Source: Sphaerolaimus hirsutus
Lineage: Eukaryota > Nematoda > Chromadorea > Monhysterida > Sphaerolaimidae
Length of the DNA: 64,000 nucleotides
NCBI GenBank assembly: GCA_964036195.1
Contig: OZ038460.1
Location: 5,087,504 to 5,151,503 of the forward strand
Direction of reading: 5' to 3'
In this document: positions 50,801 to 61,579 of the stretch, piece by piece
How positions within the stretch are numbered: the first letter of the stretch is position 1
Layout of the letters: the number at the start of each line of letters is the position of its first letter
The notes under the pieces: generated by a model
The model's input: only the letters and a program-made list of their open reading frames with translations
What the model was told of the DNA's origin: nothing
Databases searched by the model: none
Program-made: the position numbers and the translations under genes

Positions 50801-53332
50801 AAACAATGGATGCTCACAAACGTTGGATTAAATTGGCATCCAAAACAATGCTAAAGATTCATTTAGGCACTGCGCAATGGACTTCCTGGCATTGTCATTC
50901 ACACAACTGTCTACCATATATGCATGTGTATTAACCTTAAACTATCGTAACGGCCACTGTATCGAGTCCATTTGTGATGGTGTCCATACCCACGCAACAG
51001 AAACATAGAGGGAGGTGGTGAAATGCGCGCTTGCGCGCTAAATTTTTGCAAACTGCATACAAAATGGTCGTGTTAAAGTTCCATTTCTGGCACCATTTGT
51101 GTCTGTGAATTTTTCCGGGATCGGGATTGGGGCATTTTTTTCGGGATCGGGATTGGGATTTTCAAAATCTCGGGATCGGGATCGGCTTTTTCAAATTTCG
51201 GGATCGGGATGGGGACCACAAAATCCCGAAATTTCTCGGGATTCGGGATCAGGATCCTGTTTGAACCCTACTATCCTCTGAACTCACCCCCCCCCCAACA
51301 AAAAAAGAAGAAAATTGTGTCACCCCGGTACCGGTACCATTTCTCATAATAGTGCCGGTGCAATTCGGTGCCATTATTCCGGTGCCTGTAAGATCACTAT
51401 TCATGGCACCGCACCAACCACTGTGCTATGTCTCTTAAGACATTCTGTAAAAAAATTGCAAACACTGAAATGAATACCGTATTACCTCGAAATACGCCCA
51501 TGGGGGTTTATTATTTCGCCAGAACACTTTGAGTGGGGTTAATTCGAGGGATTTGTTAATTAGTCAGAAATTTTCGTAAGGATCGTAGTAAAAAGTGGGC
51601 ATTTGCGTACCCAAAGCAGGTAATAAATGCGTCCAAACAGGATATATTTGTATATAAAAACATAGATAGCTATCACAAACTAGTCTGTGTGTAGCTGCGG
51701 TGAAAATTAGCAGTGGTAAACACATCATGTACTTTACATACATGATGTACATCATTGGAGTCCGGACGGGTGGTATTTCGAGGGGGGTTTATTTTTACGC
51801 CAGCCTATTTTGAGGGGGGTAATTCGAGGTAAAACGGTAATTGCAGACACTCGGTTTCGCTGGCATCATGATCGACGGCCGCGGCTCAGCAAATCGCGGA
51901 TTGGCTTTCGAATCCCAAATTTATCAAAATATGGGTCAAATTGAAGTGACCGACCAGGTTGAAGGCTTGCAGAACTTGAGGTCTAACCCGAAAGTCTTGG
52001 AACATTGCCAACTGGATTTTGATAGATTGTTTGTAATGGGCGCCAGTTACGGTGGATATGTGGCGCTGAATTGTTTGAGGGAACGGCCAGATTTGTTTCA
52101 GGTGAGTTGCTACAAAAATAGTGTTTTTTGGCGCTGGTCAGTCTGATTTTTCTCGTCATCCTTTAAGTTCGGACACTAAGCGGAAAATAGCATCATCCCA
52201 ACGCAATCTGTGACAAATGCGAACACAGCCAGTAAAAGTCGCACTTCGCAATAATTTCCTCTCGTCTGGATGCCAAAAAATCGACAAAATGTCTCTACTA
52301 CAGACACTAATTGACGCGGCGTCAATTATTATCGGAATATTTTACCCAAGAAAGGAATACCGTAATGCGAATTGTAAATAATCATATCAAATGCATTATT
52401 AAATAATTTAGACGTGATTTTGATGGTTTCAATGAAAAATAAACTTCACACTGCCCTCAATTGGCGCCGCGCCAATCATTATCTCGCGCAACTCAAACCA
52501 AACTCCCAAACCCCACAACCCCCAGGCGGCCGTCTCGATCTCGCCGGTGGTGGCGTGGCACCTGTACGACACGGGCTATACGGAGCGCTACATGGGCCTG
52601 CCCGACGACAGCGGCGCCGTAGACGCCTACCGCCTGGGCAACGCCGCGCTGCAGGCGGACAAGTTCCCCAATGAGTGAGTGCTGGGGGTGGAATGGCGTT
52701 GAGTGACTTGAGGGCGCAGAGAAATGGCGTTTGGTGCCACTGGGCGCCCTGTTTTTAATTGTGAAATGGTGTTGTTTTTCTGGCTCTTTTCCATCACGTA
52801 GTGATCAATCTTCTACTCTGATTCGGTAGCGACAAAAAGCCGACATGAAAAATGGTGCCCCTCGAAAATCACCGTTTGGCGCCACAGGAAAATGGCGTCA
52901 AGCACCAATGGTCCAATGTACTGCGAATACACCAACGGTTTTGAAAGTGTGCGGCGCCAGGAAACGTGGCGCTAAATACAATACCAAGATATACATGGCG
53001 TCTTTTAAAAATGGCGCTGAATAGCACCAAGGAGCGGCGCGCCCCAAAAACGTCACCGATCTGGGAGCCTTAAAAAAGGATCACCCGCAAATGGCAACCC
53101 CATTCCCAGCGTGAACCGCCTCCTCCTAATTGTGGGCCTGCGCGACGACAACGTGCTCCTGGCGCACACCGAACTCCTCCTGTGGGCGTTGCAGCGCGCC
53201 CGAAAACACGCAGTGCTGCAGGCGTTCCCCATGGAGCGCCACGGCACCAGGCAGAGTTGCAACGCGGACGTGTGCGACGCGCAGCAGATCAGCTTCGTGC
53301 TCGATAGACTGCGCTCGCTGCGCTTGTTTTGA
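41803..53332 (+). CDS. DPP8/DPP9: Dipeptidyl peptidase 8/9-type serine peptidase (16 exons, ~1000 aa)
   Basis: Cytosolic S9B prolyl dipeptidase. Exons 41803-41877, 42310-42438, 44887-44979, 45408-45675, 47169-47468, 47540-47635, 47896-48034, 48205-48381, 48459-48873, 48943-49013, 49401-49662, 49960-50115, 50182-50382, 51847-52101, 52526-52674, 53110-53332. The beta-propeller shows GRARVYCLGTP, SREQEILRER, the substrate N-terminus-binding Glu pair in QEEFNRYGAIWWSP (exon 6), VGWAPD, RLVYF-like and HSSVST. The hydrolase domain shows VYAGPEVQLV (oxyanion Tyr), IDGRGSANRGL, DQVEGLQ, the nucleophile Ser in GASYGGY (codon 52045-52047) and YDTGYTERYMG. Catalytic Asp lies in GLRDDNV (53144-53146) and His in ERHG (53240-53242). 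No signal peptide or membrane span, as in DPP8/9 rather than DPP4. Uncertain points: exon 8 could end at 48408, exon 11 at 49614, and exon 9 may hide an intron. The length exceeds human DPP8/9 (about 890) through extra propeller residues. Confidence 0.93.
42073..42283. mobile_element. H-family palindrome, DPP8/9 intron 1
   Basis: CCACACACTAGTTGAT left, ATTACTCTGTGTGGG right, with GTGTCAACTA / AGTTGACA arms. Ends about 25 bp before the exon 2 acceptor. Confidence 0.6.
42471..43460. mobile_element. F-family palindrome split by an E-family hAT-like element
   Basis: The F palindrome (GGTAAAATGTCGGATGTCAT ... GATTTTACAGGGTC) is interrupted at GATGTCAT, which is duplicated (42502-42509, 43321-43328) around an 811-bp insert at 42510-43320. 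Confidence 0.85.
42510..43320. mobile_element. hAT-like E-family element of ATATCGA repeats
   Basis: TAGGGTTCAAACGATATATC ... ATATCGTTTGAACCCTA with exact duplication GATGTCAT. Both arms are dense tandem ATATCGA/TCGATATCGA repeats around a unique centre of about 370 bp. In DPP8/9 intron 2. Confidence 0.92.
43679..43797 (-). rRNA. 5S ribosomal RNA gene (119 nt) inside DPP8/9 intron 2
   Basis: The minus strand reads a full-length 5S rRNA: 5' stem GCGTACGGCC paired with 3' GGTGCTGTACGCT. Loop regions include CATCCCGTCTGATCTGGCAA, the internal control region AGCACCTTCGGGCCGGGTTA and TACTTGGATCGGAGACGG. A TTTTT run (43673-43677 as AAAAA on plus) follows at once and would end RNA polymerase III transcription. 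Terminal stem, A box and C box positions look intact, so the copy may be active. It is antisense to the host intron. It is a single copy here rather than a tandem array; a dispersed 5S gene or a 5S-headed retroelement remnant are both possible, though no SINE tail was recognised. Confidence 0.93.
43833..44075. mobile_element. H-family palindromes next to the 5S gene
   Basis: CACACACTAGTTGAC repeated in both orientations, and CTTCACGTGTCGCAGTGCGA mirrored by CTGCGACACGTGAAGC. At least two overlapping H units. Confidence 0.6.
44078..44734. mobile_element. hAT-like family A copy, DPP8/9 intron 2
   Basis: TAAGGTTGG ... CCAACCCTT with duplication TTGACAC (7 of 8 bases). It shares TGGAGTCATGGGATAGCAT and GCGCGCTTGCGCGC (44596) with the other copies. 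Confidence 0.8.
45065..45245. mobile_element. F-family palindrome, DPP8/9 intron 3
   Basis: GGGCCCTGTAAAGTAATG left, TTAGAGGGCTTGGGACTGGC right, AAATGTC / GACATTT arms. Diverged. Confidence 0.6.
45783..46303. mobile_element. J-family element, DPP8/9 intron 4
   Basis: CAGGGGTCTCC ... GGAGACCCCTG with exact duplication GTGTTGAG (45775-45782, 46304-46311). Closely matches 10980-11469. Confidence 0.92.
46558..47129. mobile_element. hAT-like family A copy, DPP8/9 intron 4
   Basis: TAGGGATGGCC ... GGCCATCCCTA with exact duplication GTCATTAT (46550-46557, 47130-47137). Arms AAAACCGTTTTTT; GCGCGCTTGCGCGC at 46975. Confidence 0.92.
50497..51270. mobile_element. hAT-like B-family element, DPP8/9 intron 13
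   Basis: TAGGGTTCAAACAGGATT ... CCTGTTTGAACCCTA with exact duplication CTATCCTC (50489-50496, 51271-51278). Arms of GATCGGGATTGG repeats, unique centre, GCGCGCTTGCGCGC at 51025. Best complete B copy (774 bp). Confidence 0.92.
51477..51837. mobile_element. I-family MITE ending next to a DPP8/9 splice acceptor
   Basis: CCGTATTACCTCGAAATACG ... AATTCGAGGTAAAACGG between TA dinucleotides (51475-51476, 51838-51839). Its right end is 7 bp before the AG of exon 14, so the acceptor's pyrimidine tract and branch point must lie within the element. Confidence 0.85.
52700..53045. repeat. GGCGCC-rich tract in DPP8/9 intron 15
   Basis: Dense TGGCGCCA/GGTGCCACT/ATGGCG variants through most of the intron, resembling the tracts at 12240-12560 and 15160-15265. 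No defined ends. Confidence 0.5.
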
Positions 53333-54131
53333 GTGGATTGTGGGCGGAGCTTGGTGTAGGATTGAAGGATTGATGGGGAGTTGTGTGGAGAGTGAGCGAG
53401 CGGAAAATGCAGAGAAATAGAGACGAGCGTGGATTTGGTGTTTACACGTAAATGTATGTATTTAGTTCCGCCTACCATATAAAACTAGAACTAGACACGT
53501 GTTCCGTTATATTCAGTATTTCATGGACATTATGTTGTGTGTACGCAAGCGAAATATTTCTGTGTGCTGATGGCTGTTGGGTGTGAATAATCAATTTAAT
53601 AGCCAAATATAAGACCCCTCCCTATTATATTAGCTGTCAAATATTTCGTACTCGTAGAAAAACCTCATACTCGAACCCTCATACTGATTATTATTGAAAA
53701 ATGGGTGATTTTGAGAGAAAAAAATCTCAGAAAATCTCCTACAATGCTAGTTCCGATATTTAGAATCTACATACATTTAACGTCTGGGTAGAACATAAAT
53801 ACTATTGATTGTTATCTATTTTACTAAAAAATCAATGTACTTGTTTTTCGGTATTGAATTTAACATAATCCCGAATATCATCGTTGCAAAGTGCGAATTT
53901 CCCAAATCTTTGTGCTGCTAAATAGTCACAGCGCATAAAAATAGTTTATATGATCAGAAAGTCGGTGCCTCATTACTTTACCATTCAGCCAAGAAAAAAT
54001 AAACCTCTGTTTTGTGTACTCGTCAAAACCGCAAATCGGAATAAATATCAATTACAGAACCAAATCACAAATCAAGTCACCAATAATCACACAAGTGTGC
54101 TGAGTAAAATAAAATTCTAAAAGGCAATAAA
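53333..54131. other. Convergent 3' region between DPP8/9 and ETFA
   Basis: About 0.8 kb separating the stop codons of two converging genes. Two plus-strand AATAAA motifs (about 53997-54002 and 54040) could end DPP8/9, which would bring the two 3'UTRs within about 130 nt or into overlap. No repeat element was recognised here, unusual for this window. Confidence 0.4.
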
Positions 54132-57100
54132 TCACTTTCCTAGTTCCTCCATCAACTCCGGCACCGCCTGCAAATTTTCTTTCCATTTTTTAGGTAGAAA
54201 ACAAAAAAAATAAATGAAGAATCCTTCTGTTGCGTGAATTTTCAAATGAAATAGGTACCGTATTACCTAGGGATGGAAAAAAGCGCTTTTTTTAGCGGCC
54301 GCGCGTTTTTCGCTTTTTTCAAAAAATGTTGAGACATTCCCAAAAACCTCCCAAATATGGCCCAAACAGGTATATCAGACAAGTGGCAGTACTTGTGATG
54401 ATATATAGGCATATAATGGCTGTGTAGCCATAGGATAGCATGATCAGTTGTGATTTCTGCCAAAAAATTACTTTTTATGTTGACTCATTATGTATATGGC
54501 AGTTTGTTAATGTTTCATGACTTCGAATGAAGTTAGGCATGAAATAGTGCTTATAAATAAGGCTATAAGAGAAGGCTAATACATTGAGACTAATGTTCCC
54601 CACTGTTGAAGTATTTGGGAGCACATTGGCTGAATATTCTATACTACACTAACATGGCTGAATATTCTATACTACACTAACATATCACAACTTATGATTA
54701 CATGATAGCTAGGGTTCAAACGGGATCGACTTTTCGGGATCGGGATTCACTTTTTGAGATTTCGGGATCGGGGTTTCGGGATCGGGATCAGGACTGCTAA
54801 ATCCCGGAATTTCACGGGATCCGGGATCGGGATCCCGTTTGAACCCTAATGATAGCATGCAGGGATAGAAGCAATGACACTAAAAATGCCACAAAACCAA
54901 TGAAAACAGCCACCAGTGGTAGTTTGCATGTGAAATTTTGCGCTTGCGCGCAAAAAAATAGCAAAATACCTAGATGCAAAATTTAAAAAAAAGCGCTTGC
55001 CACCCCTAGTATTACCTCGAAATACCCCCAGGGGGTTTATTATTACGCCAGCAAAATGTCAGGGGGGACATTTTCGAAGGGGGTTTATTATTACGTCCGA
55101 AATTTTATGAAATTCCACATAGGTACTCAGGAATAGGGAAATCCAATAATAACGGAGATGTATAAGTGTTTATAGGTATATATAAGGGTAAATATATACA
55201 TAAGTCCTGCCATAATGTAACTCAGTTCTTGCTTTTAACGTGTGTTCTGCACTACACAGATAAACAAACAAAAACAAACAAATCAACAAAAACCCCAAAC
55301 CTTGAACAAATCCGCCACCAAACCATAATCGGCCACCTGGAAAATCGGTGCTTCAGGATCCTTATTAATCGCCACAATAGTCTTAGAATCCTTCATGCCA
55401 GCCAAGTGCTGAATGGCGCCACTAATCCCGATAGCCATGTACAATTCGGGCGCGACAATTTTGCCCGTTTGCCCGACTTGCATGTCATTCGGGCAATACC
55501 CGGCGTCGACTGCGGCCCGGCTGGCACCTACTGCGGCGTTCATTTTGTCCGCTAAGTCGTAGATTAGGTGGAAGTGCTCGGCTCCCTTTAGGCCCCGCCC
55601 ACCGGAGACTACTCGCTGTGAAGGGGGGGGGGGGTATTTAGGGGGTGGTGGTGTGGAACTGTTTATTAGTGTGGACGTTTTTTGTTGGTTATCACTTTCC
55701 ATTTGCTGTGGTCCGCTGACCACACTAAATACATCGAAAACTACCATTTACCATCTGAATAAAAAGGTCTAGGTCTCACTGTCAGCGAATTTTGTGCAAT
55801 CCTTAAAAGCGACTCAATTTATCAAAATTTGTGTTTGCGTCGCAGCCAAAAAAATCCACAAAGCAGGTTGGAAATCGAACCCAGATGCGCACCTGTGCTG
55901 AGCTCAAGTCGGGTCGCTCGGACTTTTGCACTTCCTGGCCAACGAATTCGCTAATGTTCGGGCTGTCTGCTGCCTCCACTGCGAGAGAGTTCACTCAATT
56001 ATAATGCTTCTGGAAATTTTTTTATCTCAAGTATACTCGGCGGACCGTAAAGTATGCACAGAATCCAACCATAATTTAATGAATACCATCTTGTCATAAA
56101 TTTCTTAATAAATGATTCCGTGAAGTGTGATGTCCGCCGAGTATACAATACATCTACCGGATCGTGTAAGGTGTTGACAAGGCAAATTACACTTTCCGTC
56201 CCGTCTGGCACGCTTCCAACTTGCGCTTGGGAAAGTTTTTCATGCGTTGACCCCGCCTTGATGATGAACTCAGGTCGGGGTCGGCGGCGGAAAGGATCAG
56301 AGGGTGAATGCCATGGGATTAGGTTTGCACTCACGCAGGATTATCGCTCACGTCGGGCCTGTGCCTCTGTGCATGTTTACCCGCTGTACATGTCAGGAGT
56401 ATTCAAGACTTAGACCCTCCAGGGGGTTGGATAGATGGCTAATCGCTCCTCTGAAGGGATAGATAGCTATAAAAAATTTTTTGGGGGGTTTGGGGGTTCG
56501 TGGGGGTCATTGTATAGGCTTTTTCATAATGAGGAAAAAAGGTAGAAAAAATCCCTAAAAGTAGGTGAAAAATTGCTAAAAATAGGTATATAAGCACATA
56601 TACTACAAGAAATGGCTGAAAATAGACAATAAAACACATGAACTAGTGATTTTGAAGGTGAAAATGTATAAAATTGTATGAAAATGAGCGATTTTGTGTG
56701 AAAATTAGGGTCTACATGCACAGCGGGTAAACATGCACAGAGGGCCTCAGTCCTCACGTCACGTGACATGTGAAATTATAAATCCATGTGAAATTTACAT
56801 TTTCAACATATGAAATCTATGGCTGAAATAAAAATTCCTTAAAGTAGCTGTCAGCTAGCAAAATCGCTACATTTCACGACCATCACTAGCAACATTTACA
56901 ACAACCACCACTGCAAACTTTAAATTGAGCGAGTATTTACATGTGCAATACAGTGCAATCAAATCGAAAACAAAAGCAATAATCTCCACTGAATGTGCGG
57001 TAAATCTATCACATTCAGCCTTTGAGCCATTCCGCCATGCAAACTGTTTTCACGAAAAGTGTCAATTGAGTCAGCGCAATTAATACGCGTGCGATGTAGG

Positions 57101-60100
57101 AGTCGTGTTTTTCATTAGAAATCGACCACACGCGTGCAATTTGGCCTGCCTCATGCGAACCAATATTTGACCGTTCCCGCGCTTAACCCAAGCCGAGCAA
57201 CCGGCGGGACGGAAACTATAGTCAAGCGTTGACAAAGCGAGGGTTCATCAAGAAAATGTTTTCTAAGCGCTAGAAAAATCGTCGCCGTAATTTCTGTACA
57301 ATGGCGCCAGCACATTTAGTGCTTGACTGTAAAAAATAACTTGACAGAGCACGCCCAGAGCGCCATGTTAAATAAATATTCTAACTTCAAACTTTGAAAA
57401 AAACCTCAAAAATAAAAACCACAGAAATTAAACAAACTTGTCTCCACACTTGCACTACCTCCATCTTGTTCAGCAGCATCAAATGCGGTCCCTCTAATCG
57501 TGAGCACTTTCACAGCCGCCGAGCTTTTAACCCTGGCCACGGCGTTGCCAGCGTAAATGGTGCGTTCAAAAGTGTCGCTAGATTCGATTCCGGTCACCTC
57601 GCTGATTGGGGACACGTTCAATTTTGCCGCCAGACGGGGTAGAACGTTCTGGTTTGAGGGGAGTTATTCTGGTTTTATGTTAGCGTGTGGAACGTGATTT
57701 TTGGATCAAACTAGAGTGGCAAAATTCACAGTACCGTACCATACCGAAAAGTTACCGTACTGTTTACCGCGATTTTATAAATTTACTGTTTACCGCAATT
57801 TTATAAATTTACCATTTACCGCACAATAGAAAATTTACCGCACACCGTACAGTTTACCGCAAAGCCATACCGTTTGCCACTCTAGATAAACGATTTTCAC
57901 TTACCTTGCCAAGTGTCGACGCGCCAGCTATGATGTTTGTGAAGTTGTGCTTCTCGTGTGCGGCTTGCAGCAGTGGAACAAGCGTTTCTGCAATAAAAAA
58001 ACATGCTTGAAATAACAAATAACAAGCTTTGTGGTGCCTTTTCAAAGAAACCGCCACCTAATACCAGCGCCAGACGCCGTTGTGTATGCGCTATGATATT
58101 TTAGAGCCAAGTCCCATAGCGCCATTCACTATTAGTGAGCCTGGGAAAAGCTAAAAGAAACCCACCAGCGAGTGGGTGCTCATAGCTCTTATCATCGACC
58201 ATGATCACAGTCTTAACAGCTGGGCACTTTGCCAACTTCTCAGCGGCAGCTTTGCAATTGTGCCCAGCAACCAGACAAGTGACATCCTCTTTCAACTGGC
58301 TCGCAGCTGTCAGCGCGTGATAAGTGACTTCATTTATGTCATTACTACCATTTTCGGCTAGTACGAGCGTGCCGGCAAAACGCACGTTGCATACCTGTGT
58401 GATGTTTGTGTAAATTAGATAGTATATTTAATTGAGTGTAGTTATTGTCAGAAGGATATAGATTGATTGGTGGCATGGTTTGGGACATTGAACATGGCCC
58501 CAACAGACACCATTAACAAGAAAAACATGGATAGCTTTTTTGATGAACGTGTATACTTATTCACTACAGCAACTGATGACTTTTGGGAACCTGTATTTTA
58601 CTTGCTTTTTGTCCAAGCTAGCCAAGCCACTTGACCCACATCTAAGTCCAAGCGATGTTTCCCCAATTTTTTTATCAAAATCGCTAAAAAATGTGCTTCA
58701 TTTTGCCAATTTTCATGTTCATAGTTGTTATTTTTGTATATGTATACATTGTTATATACCTATTGTTACCCTAGTTTATTCTTATTTATAGCGATGTCAA
58801 AAAGTTGGCAAGCTGTCAAGTGTCAAGTTCCCATATGTAGACTTTTCCCTCTTGATCACTGCCGCCATGCATAGATGCACATCAAAAGGATGTGTATTTA
58901 CACTGAATAACTCAGTCCCACGAGATCAGCATTGACCTACTTTAGAACTTGCTGCTATTTTAATCAGTGGCGTAGCCAGGGGGGGGGGGGCGGGGGGGCG
59001 GCCACCCCCCCCCTTCCCTGGTCGGATATAAAAGTTGCCGAGAATGGCACTTTTCTATACCGATTTTGTAGGTTGTTTTCAAAAAATTTGCGCGCAAGCG
59101 CGCATTTCGCCCCTCACAATCTCTCTGATTGTTACGTACGTCGCATCAGTATCAATACCGCTAAAAATTACTATGTTCGGTACAAATTTTCGTACATTTA
59201 GGTATAAATTTTTTCTTATATTGTACCCATTGGCGCCATCGCCGACGCCAATCACGCCATGGCGCGGCGCCTCCGAATGGCGCCAGCGCCATAACTCCAT
59301 TCCGCAATTATAGGGGCCAAATTTTAGGGGGGGGGGGGCGCCGCCCCCCCCGTTCGCCTGGCTCCGTATACAATCCGCCCCCCCCCCCCGCTCAAAAATC
59401 CTGGCTACGCCACTGATTTTAATATTTTGCTGAAAGGCCAGGACTGGAATAAAAATTGCATTGCAGTGTAATTTTCTCAAAACTATTACTAGGTGTTGGA
59501 AAATGGAATGAAAAAATCAAAGCACCCCCCCGTTCAAAGCTCCCGGGGTGCTATGCTGTGCAATAAGTTCCATATAAAGCACCCGGGTGCTTTACTTATC
59601 ACCGGAAAAAATTTTTTGGTGATCATCTGTAAGCATAAAAATGTTGCAGAGAGGAAAGAGTGGAATACCATCTGTTGCATAAGGATTTTTTGGCATGGCG
59701 CTCGATCATTTGATCATGTATGCCTATTAAATTGCATAGGATGGCGCGCGGCGTTCTTTTGCTTGCTGCGGCTACATCAAACACTTCTGGTGTAATGTGG
59801 GGCAACTTGAAGTGGCACTTGTTTTCAAAGATTTGTGGGTTGTGGGATTATTGCAAAAGCCTTACAACCTTAACAATCACAGTTCAATCAATATTCATAC
59901 TTATTAAAAATATTTATCTCGAAAATTTCGGGTATCGAACAAAACATAGTATAGCACCCCGTGATTTGCATTGCACCAGGGTGCTATAAACAGCACTTAA
60001 AAAGTAGTTTGAAAACTGCCCCAATTTTGTAAAGCACCAGGGTGCTTTGATCGGAGAAATACGGTAATGCTAATAGTATTTAACAGTGGAACCAAAATGC

Positions 60101-60515
60101 AATATTAATTCAATCACTGGGTTGAAAAATTTATTCCCTAATCAAGTTGTAGACAACACTTGTCAAGCAATGTATGTCCGTTTTGCCCAAGTGATTAGTG
60201 CCGCCCCGACCACTGTAAAGATAAGTAAGACATGGTTAACTATTACAAAAAAGATTACTGTAGAGACACAAATACCAAAAGGTTCCAAGGCACCGCCCAC
60301 GGCTTGGATACCACTGTAGTGAATAAGTATCCAAAACGCAAATAATTGGCCATGCGCCAAAACACAGATTCTCGTTTTAAGTCGCACCAACCCTCCATAT
60401 ACAGACAGAATATACAATTTCCATATACAATTTACAGACAGAATTGTAGTCTCCAAATTATAAAGAAAAAAACCTTGACGGCTCTCGCCAACAGCGGTCT
60501 GGAAGCAGCAAACAT
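54132..60515 (-). CDS. ETFA: Electron transfer flavoprotein subunit alpha, mitochondrial (7 exons, 333 aa)
   Basis: FAD-binding subunit that carries electrons from acyl-CoA dehydrogenases to ETF-ubiquinone oxidoreductase in the mitochondrial matrix. Exons (complement): 60474-60515, 58166-58394, 57905-57987, 57438-57648, 55893-55978, 55301-55615, 54132-54167; 1002 nt, exactly the human length of 333 aa. Exon 1 encodes only an Arg-rich presequence ([14 protein letters not shown]). The N-terminal domain has TLVLAENG and [11 protein letters not shown]. Then come [12 protein letters not shown], the FAD-contact block [20 protein letters not shown] and [10 protein letters not shown], and the alpha-subunit signature [20 protein letters not shown] to about residue 301, followed by [12 protein letters not shown]. 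The last exon adds only 11 residues ([11 protein letters not shown]) and was found by matching the family C terminus. All known FAD-binding motifs are present. Intron 1 (2 kb) and intron 6 (1.1 kb) hold nested transposons. Confidence 0.97.
54268..55008. mobile_element. hAT-like family A copy nested in I
   Basis: TAGGGATGG ... CCACCCCTA with exact duplication GTATTACC (54260-54267, 55009-55016). GCTTGCGCGC motif at 54942. Confidence 0.92.
54710..54848. mobile_element. hAT-like B-family miniature (139 bp) nested in A
   Basis: TAGGGTTCAAACGGGATC ... CCCGTTTGA-ACCCTA with exact duplication ATGATAGC (54702-54709, 54849-54856). Almost pure GGGATC repeats, lacking the family's centre. Confidence 0.92.
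57712..57884. mobile_element. TACCG-repeat hAT-like element, ETFA intron 3
   Basis: TAGAGTGGCAAAATTC ... TTTGCCACTCTA with iterated TTTACCG / TACCGTAC body. Flanks GATCAAAC and GATAAACG agree only in part. About 20 bp from the exon 3 donor. Older relative of 30208-30405. Confidence 0.8.
58965..59415. mobile_element. C-family hAT-like element, ETFA intron 1
   Basis: CAGTGGCGTAGCCAGG ... CTGGCTACGCCACTG with exact duplication ATTTTAAT (58957-58964, 59416-59423). GCGCGCAAGCGCGC at 59090; long G and C runs. Confidence 0.92.
59519..60049. mobile_element. K element with GCACCCGGGTGC palindromes, ETFA intron 1
   Basis: Bounded by ATCAAAGCACC and GGTGCTTTGAT. Within it GCACC and GGGTGCT recur, including GCACCCGGGTGC at 59580 and GCACCAGGGTGC near 60033. 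No other copy in the window. Confidence 0.6.
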
Positions 60516-61333
60516 TATCCGCGGTCTATTCCTTGAACGTGACCTTCTTACTTCTCCTTTTTTCTCACAACAATAAGAAGTGGATACAAGGTTATGGTCC
60601 AATTTTATTGTTGACCTGGTACCGTTTGATAGAAAAGCATTGAAAAATGCCTTTACAGTGTCTGGAAATGTGGAGACATTAATAACAGTAGATCTTAATT
60701 TTGTTTTAGTTTGAAATTTTGTGATTTTCGTTTGAAAGCTACTGAAACTTGGTATTTGGTACCTGGTCGTATCCCAATCTTCCTACTGCCTTCTGAGATA
60801 CCCCTTGGAGCAGTTTGGCAGCCTGCCAAATATTTCGAAATCACTATAAATACATATAAATAAAAAAGTAAAAAATACGTATAACCAAGTTTATAGACAA
60901 TAATTTCGATTTTGGTGGCAAAATTGGTAAAATGAAATAAATTTTAGCGATTTTAAGCTAATTTGAAGCTTTTACTCTCGTTCGTATTATACGCACCCGG
61001 TAAGTTGGATGTAGGCCAAGCTGCTATACGTGACCCCATCCTTCTGACTCAAATCAAAATGTAAATGAAGAAACATTCGTACAGTGTAACTAACTTATTG
61101 CTTGGCACAGATCCAGTTACATGGTTTGAATGAAATTGCACCTCAAAAAAGCAAAATTTCAAGTGACATCTACCTTAGAAACACGTTCGTCACAAACATT
61201 TAAAAAAACGAAATTCACTTATCGACGGTTTTGGAATCTTATTTACCGTAACCTAAATTACTTACATGATTACAGTGACGAATGATTTGTTGAATGACAA
61301 TTCGCTAATCAAAAGTGTGCCCGCCGCTGGCCT
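60516..61333. promoter_or_regulatory. Divergent intergenic region, ETFA and unknown gene
   Basis: 818 bp between the ATG of ETFA (minus) and the ATG at 61334 (plus); it must hold both promoters. Part (about 60780-61030) resembles a diverged copy of the R repeat found at 694-1315. No clear TATA box or other element was recognised. Confidence 0.4.
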
Positions 61334-61579
61334 ATGGATTATCTGAAAGGATTTCTGGGCGGCGGCGGCGCCGCCACGAATAATGAAACTACTGACGAAA
61401 ATGAGAAGGTAAAATTTGAATCTATTTATAACGTTTTTCGTGCTTTTCTTTTGAATATATATTTACCTAAATTGAGTTTATTGTGCAGGTTGCAGAGACA
61501 GAAAATGTGGAAACTGAAAAGAAGGTCGGGGAGGAACCGAAAGAATCCATTGATAACGAGAATTTTGTTGTCAAACGAG
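61334..61579 (+). CDS. First two exons of an unrecognised acidic protein (runs off the window)
   Basis: Exon 1 61334-61408 begins MDYLKGFLGGGGAA followed by an Asn/Thr/Glu-rich stretch and ends at a GTAAAA donor. Exon 2 61489-61579 (acceptor TTGTGCAG) continues in frame with a Glu/Lys-rich segment (VETEKKVGEEPKESIDNE) and ends FVVKR before GTTTGT, phase 1. The 55 visible residues are hydrophilic and acidic with an amphipathic start, and no domain is recognisable. The next exon must lie beyond the right edge, since 61675-64000 is transposon. The gene is divergent from ETFA. Evidence for a gene is the clean phase, splice sites and codon-like composition; function is unknown. Confidence 0.5.

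Larger units (their letters stand above)
54258..55250. mobile_element. I-family element interrupted by nested A and B elements
   Basis: Outer I element starts after TA with CCGTATTACC at 54258 and resumes at 55009 (TCGAAATACCCCC). A family A copy sits at 54268-55008 and a B copy at 54710-54848 inside that. The right end of I is not recognisable; similarity fades near 55250. Lies in ETFA intron 6. Confidence 0.8.

Noticed and set aside
55860..55890. GGTTCGATTTCC on the minus strand, resembling a tRNA T arm
   Set aside because: No cloverleaf can be built around it, and it lies in ETFA intron 5 beside a real exon.
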